Positions 1 to 5,391 of a stretch of DNA of 26,212 bases are shown here, piece by piece (the stretch's first letter is position 1; every line of letters starts with the position of its first letter). This DNA comes from a virus. The position numbers and the translations under genes are program-made. The stretch spans positions 1-26,212 of the IMG/VR virus record IMGVR_UViG_3300047548_001127. One strand, given 5' to 3'. The notes below the pieces were generated by a model that was not told the origin of the DNA, made no database searches, and worked only from the letters and a program-made list of their open reading frames with translations.

Positions 1-656
1 GCATGATGTCGCTTCATGTGTACAATCTGCGGATATGTTGTAAAGGGCATGGTGACTTGTTCTGGGCCTAAGATCTGCGCTGCCACAGCGTACACAAGAT
101 CAGTGCTGGGTGTTTCTTCGGGATAACTCAACAGTTTCTTTACATCGTCCCAGTTGGCAAATATGTCGCGCACCAGTTCAAAGAATTGTTGTGCCAAAGC
201 ACTGCGGCGCCAGTATGTGATAGCATTGTAAACATCGGGCAATGAGTTCTCATCAAATGCCCGGCGATAGTGTCTGGCTGTGCTGACTTGTCCTTGCCAG
301 TTGCGGCATCCAGTGCTGATCACAACATCGCGATGTCTAAACAAGTCCCACCAATGATCAATGGGAGTGGCAATCAGCATGTCAGCTTCAAGCTTGATGG
401 TTTCCCTAAACGGTGTTTGATTTACCACAATCCAGTCATTGGTCCAAGGGTTTTCCGTGTTGATATTTTCTACTACATGTGTGTAGGCAAACAGCGCAGG
501 ATCAGCTGCATAAGGCTCATTGGTCAGCAAACATATACGTGCTGCGGGGTCGTGCAACAACAGTGTCTTGGCCAAAGCGCGGGCGCAGTCCACATAGTCT
601 GTTCGACCCGTGTTCCACGCAGGAATGATGTAGCCTTGTTCTTCAACGGGCCGCAA
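1..656 (-). CDS. Glycosyltransferase-like protein, TTG start, partial (cut by left window edge)
   Basis: This open frame runs off the left edge; 218 codons are visible and the C-terminus is missing. The start is inferred as TTG at 656-654, because a stop codon (TAA) lies directly before it in frame, a GGAG Shine-Dalgarno sits 7 bases upstream, and the conserved core begins only eight codons later (QGYIIPAWNTGRTDYV). Residues about 8-50 look like the first beta-alpha unit of a GT-A fold. E90-A91-D92 sits where GT-A enzymes carry the metal-binding DxD, followed by IATPIDHWW. It aligns with the 267-aa protein upstream (shared G-x-x-I, A-x-N, TDYV and the acidic triad at a similar position), so the two are probably paralogs. 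It overlaps that gene by 14 bases. A sugar transferase acting on a fiber or a host surface glycan is inferred; donor and acceptor are unknown. Confidence 0.72.
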   Translation of the reverse strand, partial: MRPVEEQGYIIPAWNTGRTDYVDCARALAKTLLLHDPAARICLLTNEPYAADPALFAYTHVVENINTENPWTNDWIVVNQTPFRETIKLEADMLIATPIDHWWDLFRHRDVVISTGCRNWQGQVSTARHYRRAFDENSLPDVYNAITYWRRSALAQQFFELVRDIFANWDDVKKLLSYPEETPSTDLVYAVAAQILGPEQVTMPFTTYPQIVHMKRHH

Positions 657-1446
657 TTATGTTCTCCAAATGCTTCTTGCCCATGGCATGAAAGTCTGTA
701 CCACCGATGCCCACAGTGCGCATCACATTGTGAGAGCTCTTGTACTTCATGGAGAAGTAATCCTCATCCAACTGTTCAAGCTCAGTATCGGGTAACACAG
801 AAGCCAGTCCCCAGGGAATCTCATCTACCGAATTGGTGTGCCCCGTTGCAATACCCAAGGCAATACTGAGCGCAAAATCATTTCTATATGTGGGGCGATC
901 AATGTGATACAGGTCTCTGTAGTGCTGCCAGTTTTCTCGCACCATTGTCATTGCATCAAACACATATTGACTGAAATTTGTACGTTTAAAACACATAACC
1001 GTGGCCCACCACATGGGCATACGATGTTGCCCAAATGTGTTTAGGCTGTCTAGGGGTTGGCCAGTTTTTGTGTCCCAAGCTTCTCGATGGCACAAGAAGT
1101 CTACATTGGCATCCCATAGTCGGTTCAAGTGATCGCTGCAAACCACATAGTCAGCATCTAATACTAGAGTGTGATCCCATGGTGTAAGATTAAAAGCGTC
1201 GGTCCGCCCCGCATTGTGCCAAGACACAGTACTCGCATAATCCTCAAACCAACGGGTCCCTCCTGTAGCTGGAGTTGCATAAATGACCTGATCAAATCCC
1301 TGAGTTCTGCTTCGATCTTGGCAGTCTGTGACCACGGCCACTGGAATGTCCAGGTGCCGATGAATTCGTTGAGCACTCCACTGAGCCATAGCAACGTAGT
1401 CGGTTTTTTCATTGTTGAAAGCAAAAATTAGTGCGCCGCGTTTCAT
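643..1446 (-). CDS. Glycosyltransferase-like protein (GT-A fold, DxD)
   Basis: A 267-aa protein with the layout of a small GT-A glycosyltransferase. The N-terminus (GALIFAFNNEKTDYV) and the stretch ending in VAVVTD look like the first two nucleotide-binding strands. D97-A98-D99 in the context LVLDADYV is a good DxD motif for binding a divalent metal and nucleotide-sugar. A Trp-rich middle (PMWWATVMCF) and a His-containing C-terminal part (GTDFHAMGKKH) could complete the active site. No signal peptide or membrane segment is seen, so it should act in the cytoplasm. The ATG overlaps the stop of the 101-aa gene as ATGA, and no Shine-Dalgarno is visible, so coupled translation is likely. It lies downstream of fiber genes, which suggests fiber or host-glycan modification, but this is inference. 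The GT family number and the sugar cannot be told. Confidence 0.75.
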   Translation of the reverse strand: MKRGALIFAFNNEKTDYVAMAQWSAQRIHRHLDIPVAVVTDCQDRSRTQGFDQVIYATPATGGTRWFEDYASTVSWHNAGRTDAFNLTPWDHTLVLDADYVVCSDHLNRLWDANVDFLCHREAWDTKTGQPLDSLNTFGQHRMPMWWATVMCFKRTNFSQYVFDAMTMVRENWQHYRDLYHIDRPTYRNDFALSIALGIATGHTNSVDEIPWGLASVLPDTELEQLDEDYFSMKYKSSHNVMRTVGIGGTDFHAMGKKHLENIIAAR

Positions 1447-1748
1447 CGTTTACGACTGTTGGTTTCATGTTCTACTAGCCAAGCGTTCATTTGCTCTTGC
1501 CAGCGTTGTTGACTCTGTGCGTACAACTCTTTGGTATTGACCCGGACAGGGTTTTCGTACAGGTCCAGCAGCACAGCTTCTGTGCCTGGGCAGGTCAGCA
1601 ATGTGGTCAGCAATTCAGGTCCGGCACGCCACATCCCGCCACCATAAGCGAACAACATTCGAGCTTCGTATTTTTCTTTGAGTATGCGTTTGGCCACAGC
1701 GTGATCAAAACGTGCTCGTGCGTGAGCCACAAGATTATCAGTATCCAT
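1443..1748 (-). CDS. Conserved hypothetical protein, 101 aa
   Basis: A small soluble, charged protein (101 aa) starting MDTDNLVAHARARFDH. The frame is open 49 codons further upstream to 1895, but that longer version would read through the terminator hairpin and overlap the 321-aa gene, so the ATG at 1748 is preferred. Residues 1-30 look helical and rich in Lys, Arg and Glu. A GGGMWRAG motif follows near residue 38, then a LLDLYENPVRVNTKEL segment and a helical C-terminus (RWQEQMNAWLVEHE). I recall similar small proteins near fiber genes of T4-like marine phages, but no function is known to me. No Shine-Dalgarno is visible. A sigma70-like promoter directly upstream would give a nearly leaderless transcript. 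The gene is coupled by ATGA to the glycosyltransferase-like gene that follows. Confidence 0.75.
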   Translation of the reverse strand: MDTDNLVAHARARFDHAVAKRILKEKYEARMLFAYGGGMWRAGPELLTTLLTCPGTEAVLLDLYENPVRVNTKELYAQSQQRWQEQMNAWLVEHETNSRKR

Positions 1749-1754
1749 CTTGAT

Positions 1755-1783
1755 ATTGTACAGGAAAAGCGAGGAAAAGTAAA
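1755..1783 (-). promoter_or_regulatory. Possible sigma70-type promoter for the 101-aa/glycosyltransferase genes
   Basis: On the minus strand a TTTACT (-35-like, 4 of 6 matches; 1783-1778) is followed after exactly 17 bases by TACAAT (-10-like, 5 of 6; 1760-1755). The -10 box ends 6 bases before the ATG of the 101-aa gene, so transcription would begin at or next to the start codon. The -35 box overlaps the left arm of the terminator at 1781-1800. The spacer holds two copies of CTTTTCCT ten bases apart. This is a by-eye match and has not been scored. Confidence 0.4.
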
Positions 1784-1802
1784 GGCTCCGAAGAGCCTTT
1801 TT
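1781..1802 (-). terminator. Hairpin terminator after the fiber genes
   Basis: A perfect 8-bp stem (AAAGGCTC / GAGCCTTT) encloses a four-base loop that reads TTCG on the minus strand, giving the extra-stable cUUCGg tetraloop in the RNA. It begins a few bases after the stop codon of the 321-aa gene, as expected for the end of a transcription unit. The U-rich tract after it on the minus strand is imperfect (TTTACTTTT). On the plus strand the hairpin is followed by a cleaner run of T, so it may work in both directions. Confidence 0.8.
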
Positions 1803-1804
1803 GG

Positions 1805-2770
1805 TTAAGTCTGTGTAGCAGCCACAGTTGGTGTACCCCAACTCTGGGTTGTTAGATATGTTGAACTGGGTGGGAAATAGGTACAGATGCAGCAAGGTGC
1901 TGTGCCTGGTGTTGCACCACTTGGGGCGGTGCCACCCGAAATTGGATCGCTATCAGCAGCAACAAATACTGTGGTAAATGTCAGCACAGTTGAAGCAGCG
2001 TTCAGTGACACACTGTGTTGGATGTAGTTTGATGTGTATGGTGCTGTGTCAGCAAACTGTTTGTAAATGATTACAGCAGCACCACCGGCAGTCAGTGCAT
2101 AGAAGCCAGTTGAAGTGCTCAGTGTGTTGGGTGTGCCAGTACCGCCAATTTTAGTGGTTCCAGTATAGGCAGTTCCAGCAATGGTTTTACTTGTGCCGGC
2201 ACCAGAGAAATAGATATCACCACAAAGTGTGTTGGCCAAATCGTTCCATTCGGGATCACCCAACTGACCGGTTGCTGTTTTGCTTACGTCCAGCTTGATA
2301 AGACCGCCACCGTTGAAAAAATATCGTGCCGCAGCAGCACTGGCAAATGTCACTGTGTTGGTAAATGTAATTGTAAATGGACCGTTTGTAGTAGTTGTTT
2401 TACTGTTTGTTCCAGTCCACCCAGTAAACTGAGTACCCAAGGCAGCAGCATTATTACGGTTTGTTGTGATGTTTGTTAAGTCAGTGTTGATATTACTCAA
2501 CACTTGAATTAAGTTACCGGTTGTGGGTGCTACTCTGGCAGTAATTGTGGTGTTGGTGTGACTACCCATGGAGGCAATGGTGTTAACCAAGCTAGCCCAG
2601 TTAGTAGCAGTTACTGTGCCACTGGCGCTAACAGTGCTCAAAGCAGTCTGTCCCCAGCCTTTATCACCACTGCCGGCACCCCAAAGATCGTTGACGTTGG
2701 CGTTGACAGTGGTGCTCGCAAAACCGTTAAAGTCTGTGGCCTGTATTAAGCCGCCTGTTGAATAGGTCAT
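1805..2770 (-). CDS. Fiber-like virion structural protein, 321 aa
   Basis: A 321-aa Thr/Ser/Asn/Gly-rich, beta-prone protein with no signal peptide. The N-terminus (MTYSTGGLIQATDFNGFA) and the central AARYFFNGGGLIKLDVSKT stretch (around residues 150-167) are, from memory, hallmarks of a structural protein family found beside tail-fiber genes in T4-like marine phages. A helical spacer (about residues 85-110) separates the halves. The C-terminus carries an unusual C293-C294-x-C296 cluster and ends in SWGTPTVAATQT. The start is supported by AGGA 8 bases upstream of ATG. It lies 13 bases after the 600-aa fiber gene and is followed at once by a terminator, so it is the last gene of the tail unit. 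A role as fiber, fiber tip or fiber connector is inferred from composition and position. Confidence 0.72.
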   Translation of the reverse strand: MTYSTGGLIQATDFNGFASTTVNANVNDLWGAGSGDKGWGQTALSTVSASGTVTATNWASLVNTIASMGSHTNTTITARVAPTTGNLIQVLSNINTDLTNITTNRNNAAALGTQFTGWTGTNSKTTTTNGPFTITFTNTVTFASAAAARYFFNGGGLIKLDVSKTATGQLGDPEWNDLANTLCGDIYFSGAGTSKTIAGTAYTGTTKIGGTGTPNTLSTSTGFYALTAGGAAVIIYKQFADTAPYTSNYIQHSVSLNAASTVLTFTTVFVAADSDPISGGTAPSGATPGTAPCCICTYFPPSSTYLTTQSWGTPTVAATQT

Positions 2771-2783
2771 TCTCTAAATCCTG

Positions 2784-4586
2784 TTAGTTCTTGATAGTCA
2801 CAATGGCTTCAATTGTACCTTGTTCTGGGGTATGTTTGTCAACCAAGCTACGACCAATTACGTTGAAAGCTGTGATTTCATCACGGGTAGCTGCACGAGC
2901 TAGACCGTCTCCAGCACTGACAAGGCGATCGCCCTTTTTAATGTAACCCACAACTTTGACCGGGACTCGTCCAGTCATAGCCACTGCTGGGTGTGTATCA
3001 TCTTCACCAGCACCGCCGTTCATTGTATAAGCTGGATTTGTACTTATGACGCCAAACACACTATCGCTGAGTTCAGATTTAGCTCGAGTAATTTCTTTTG
3101 CACCACCTAATTCAACAACAGTTCCGGGCTCAAGTAGTTCGTCAGCAGCAAAGCGTTCTGCAACGTCAGCGTACAGGGCTGTGGTAGCTGTGGCAAACAC
3201 ACGGTTAAAGTAGTTGGCACTAGAACCAATGTTACCCACTGCGTTAGTACCAGTCTTGGCGATACTTTGTACGCTGATAACGTTACCATAAATGGTACTG
3301 GTATCAACTACAACAACGTTGGCTGTACCGCCCACATTGAAGCTGACGTTGCCGCCTGAAGAGCTAACTTCAACGTTGGAAGTTCCGTTAACAATCTTGG
3401 TAACGCTAACGCCCAAACTCAAACCTGTGAGCTGACTGCCGTTACCGTACAAGAAGCCAGTGCCGCCGCCGGCAATAATATTGCCTCCCAGCACGTTACC
3501 TGTGGCGCTGACTTGTCCGCTGGTACGCAAGTTACCTGAGTCAACGTTGCCGCTGGCCACAAGACTTACACCAGAAACGGCTGCAACAGAAACAATGTTC
3601 CCGCCACGAACGTTACCTGTGGCTGACACCAAACCAGCAGTGTTGATGTTGGCACCGGTAACGTTGCCAGTTACGACCAATGTACTACCAACTGTGGCAG
3701 CGTTGGAAATTTCTAAGTTGCCAGTGGCACCAACAGCGCGAGCAACGTTATAAATTGTACCACCAACGTTGGCTTGCATTACCAAGTTACCGCCACTGAT
3801 GTTGGCTCGAACAATACCGTCGTTGCCGCTTTCTAATACGTTGACAGCGTTGGCAGTACCAACAAACAGGCCAGAATCATTGTTGATTCGCAGCGTACCA
3901 GTTGTGGCTGTGTTGGCTGTGGCACGCATGAAGTCTGTGCTGTCTAAGTTGTCCAGTGTTTGTGCGTTTGTGGCGCTGCCAGCAAACACAGCACTGCCGC
4001 CCAAGCCTGAACTGGCCAATGTGATACCAGTAAAAATAGTTGGGAATGTGGTGTTGATTGGTGCAGCAGGAGTAAAGCTTGCGTCTTTGTTGACTACAGC
4101 AACTCTAGCATTGTTGGCGTACAAGAAAGTAACATAGTGTGGTGTGGCGCCCGAATCGTTAACAGTTTCCGGAATAGCGCCAGTTGTACCTTGTGCTGCT
4201 TCATATGCAGGACCAACAACAATAAATCCAGATCCAGTGTAGACTTTGACCTGCTGGTTAACTGTGTCGTACCACAAGTCGCCAGTTACGTTGGAAGTAG
4301 GTTGTGTAGAACTTGCAGTAGCTGCCGAAATAGTCTTAAATGTAGATCCGTTGTAAACCTTCAGCAAGTTGTTGGTTTTGTCCCACCAAAGTTGTCCTGT
4401 TAGTGGGCTGGGAGGTGCTGTAGTGTTTGCACCGTTTTCCAGCAAGTGGATAAAGTTTTCATCTAAAAATTCACCATAACCAGCGTAGTTCTTACCAACC
4501 AAGGTCATGGAACTTGACGTATTAACAGTACCATCAGGGATGGTTGCAAAAACTGCGCCGTCAGTTAGGTTAATTGTATATGCCAT
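2784..4586 (-). CDS. Tail fiber protein with chaperone/peptidase G2-like C-terminus
   Basis: A 600-aa fiber. Residues 1-50 form a conserved-looking N-terminal domain (AYTINLTDGAVFATIPDG) likely used for attachment. Two tandem copies of a short W-[WY]-D...KVY.G..F module follow at about 60-85 and 98-123. Residues 130-300 are beta-rich, and about 304-374 is a repeat array built on GNVxGxNI. A GFLYGNGSQLTGL motif follows. Residues about 467-600 (YADVAERFAADELLEPGTVV ... GVISTNPAY ... GRVPVKVVGYIKKGDRLV) resemble intramolecular chaperone or peptidase G2-type C-terminal domains of phage appendages, which aid trimer folding and may cut themselves off. The ATG is preceded by AGGT at 7 bases and by an exact late promoter motif. 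This is probably the receptor-contacting fiber; the receptor cannot be read from sequence. Confidence 0.85.
   Translation of the reverse strand: MAYTINLTDGAVFATIPDGTVNTSSSMTLVGKNYAGYGEFLDENFIHLLENGANTTAPPSPLTGQLWWDKTNNLLKVYNGSTFKTISAATASSTQPTSNVTGDLWYDTVNQQVKVYTGSGFIVVGPAYEAAQGTTGAIPETVNDSGATPHYVTFLYANNARVAVVNKDASFTPAAPINTTFPTIFTGITLASSGLGGSAVFAGSATNAQTLDNLDSTDFMRATANTATTGTLRINNDSGLFVGTANAVNVLESGNDGIVRANISGGNLVMQANVGGTIYNVARAVGATGNLEISNAATVGSTLVVTGNVTGANINTAGLVSATGNVRGGNIVSVAAVSGVSLVASGNVDSGNLRTSGQVSATGNVLGGNIIAGGGTGFLYGNGSQLTGLSLGVSVTKIVNGTSNVEVSSSGGNVSFNVGGTANVVVVDTSTIYGNVISVQSIAKTGTNAVGNIGSSANYFNRVFATATTALYADVAERFAADELLEPGTVVELGGAKEITRAKSELSDSVFGVISTNPAYTMNGGAGEDDTHPAVAMTGRVPVKVVGYIKKGDRLVSAGDGLARAATRDEITAFNVIGRSLVDKHTPEQGTIEAIVTIKN
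3465..3675 (-). repeat. Fiber shaft repeat array (GNVxGxNI)
   Basis: The shaft of the 600-aa fiber contains GNVTGANI, GNVRGGNI, GNVDSGNL and GNVLGGNI, spaced 17, 22 and 17 residues apart, with a weaker GNL copy 18 residues before the first. At DNA level this shows as repeated ACGTT-containing segments. Such spacing fits a trimeric beta-stranded shaft. Copies this alike are prone to recombination, which could change shaft length. Confidence 0.7.
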
Positions 4587-4611
4587 GTCAGTTACCTGTT
4601 CCTATTTCGAA

Positions 4612-4619
4612 TATTTATA
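4612..4619 (-). promoter_or_regulatory. T4-type late promoter motif TATAAATA
   Basis: An exact TATAAATA on the minus strand lies 25 bases before the ATG of the 600-aa fiber gene and overlaps the last codons and stop of the 201-aa gene. T4-like phages use this octamer as the whole late promoter, read by host polymerase with the gp55 sigma factor and gp33/gp45. It is the only exact copy I noticed on the minus strand, and it gives the fiber genes their own late start. Confidence 0.7.
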
Positions 4620-5220
4620 CAGCATTTATGTTGCTGAGCGTCTGGATACGCAAAGTGTAATCAATTTGAATCTGGCGATTCAAACTCTTTTGTACGGGGT
4701 GGAAAATAACATGGGTAATCAAGCGCAGATTGTCTGCGGCTCCGTTCCATGCTTTGAGCCCTAGTTCGTCAAATACATACTCACCGTTGAAGTTAGTTGA
4801 GTTGTCAAAAGCCTGTTGTTCTGCTGGTTCGCCGTAGTCTAGCAAACAAGTTACCAAAATATCTGTATAAACGTTACCCGAAGTGTGCAGTACTGTCATT
4901 TTGTTGTTGACAGGATCTGTGTCAGCTGCTGAATTGTCGTTGACAACTTTGCTATAAGTTTGGTTGTACAAATCAGCGTTTTGCCCTGTGGTGTTTGGGG
5001 GCAGATACGTAATAACGCCAGTGGGGTCTACACTGGATCCACCATTGCCAAATGCCATTTCATAAATGTAGCCCAATCCACGATCGCTCAGGGTCTGTGC
5101 CATGGCTATGGAAATGTTTTCATAATGAATAGCGTTGTGATCGTTGTAAAAAATTTCACCGCTGTTGGGATCATGAATCTTAACATGCCCGGTAATTTTA
5201 GCTAATCCTGGGGTGATCAT
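4615..5220 (-). CDS. Virion structural protein, 201 aa (baseplate/fiber connector candidate)
   Basis: A 201-aa protein with no signal peptide or membrane segment. Residues about 8-35 (ITGHVKIHDPNSGEIFYNDHNAIHYENIS) carry a short beta motif that is also present in the 49-aa protein just upstream. The middle (EMAFGNGG, then VDPTGVITYLPP) and the C-terminus (HVIFHPVQKSLNRQIQIDYTLRIQ) are beta-rich. From memory it belongs to a structural protein family of T4-like marine phages, but I know no assigned role. ATG overlaps the stop of the 49-aa gene as ATGA and has AGGG 6 bases upstream, so coupled translation is likely. Its place between the giant baseplate-associated protein and the fiber suggests it links fibers to the baseplate. 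This is inferred from position only. Confidence 0.7.
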   Translation of the reverse strand: MITPGLAKITGHVKIHDPNSGEIFYNDHNAIHYENISIAMAQTLSDRGLGYIYEMAFGNGGSSVDPTGVITYLPPNTTGQNADLYNQTYSKVVNDNSAADTDPVNNKMTVLHTSGNVYTDILVTCLLDYGEPAEQQAFDNSTNFNGEYVFDELGLKAWNGAADNLRLITHVIFHPVQKSLNRQIQIDYTLRIQTLSNINAV

Positions 5221-5366
5221 GCTCTGCCCTCTACATAAGTTTTTTGTGTTTTTGGGTCATAAATTCGCATGAATCCCTGAACACTTATTGTTCCCTTTTC
5301 GTTGGGACGACGAGTCCCTTGCTGGGGAGTTTGTTGTTCTTGCTGTTTAGACTGTGTATTTGACAT
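5217..5366 (-). CDS. Small protein, 49 aa, sharing the N-terminal motif of the 201-aa protein
   Basis: A 49-codon gene read directly from the minus strand. Residues 1-22 are a Gln/Lys/Arg-rich, probably disordered tail. Residues 24-49 (GTISVQGFMRIYDPKTQKTY, then VEGRA) match residues 8-30 of the next protein: hydrophobic-x-G-x-[MV]-[RK]-I-x-DP followed by a polar turn and a Tyr or Phe strand. The gene starts 20 bases after the giant gene stops and ends in an ATGA overlap with the 201-aa gene. A weak AAGG lies 13 bases before its ATG. The compact coupling and the shared motif support a real gene. It may be a minor structural peptide binding the same partner as its neighbour; the function is unknown. 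Confidence 0.7.
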   Translation of the reverse strand: MSNTQSKQQEQQTPQQGTRRPNEKGTISVQGFMRIYDPKTQKTYVEGRA

Positions 5367-5373
5367 GGTTGTT

Positions 5374-5391
5374 TATTTACCTTGTTTTATA
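5374..5391 (-). promoter_or_regulatory. Weak late-promoter-like AT-rich element before the 49-aa gene
   Basis: Between the end of the giant gene and the 49-aa gene the minus strand reads TATAAAAC (5391-5384) and then GGTAAATA (5381-5374). Each differs from the late motif TATAAATA at two positions. One may be a weak late promoter for the 49-aa, 201-aa and fiber genes. The evidence is thin because the context is AT-rich. Confidence 0.3.

Noticed and set aside
1749-1895. 49-codon upstream extension of the 101-aa gene, giving a 150-aa product
   Set aside because: It would read through the terminator hairpin and overlap the end of the 321-aa gene; the extension looks like translated noncoding and antisense sequence, while the protein from MDTD onward looks natural.
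3280-3850. Many AACGTT palindromes as a possible binding-site array
   Set aside because: They follow from repeated Asn-Val and similar codons in the fiber shaft repeats, not from a separate DNA-level signal.
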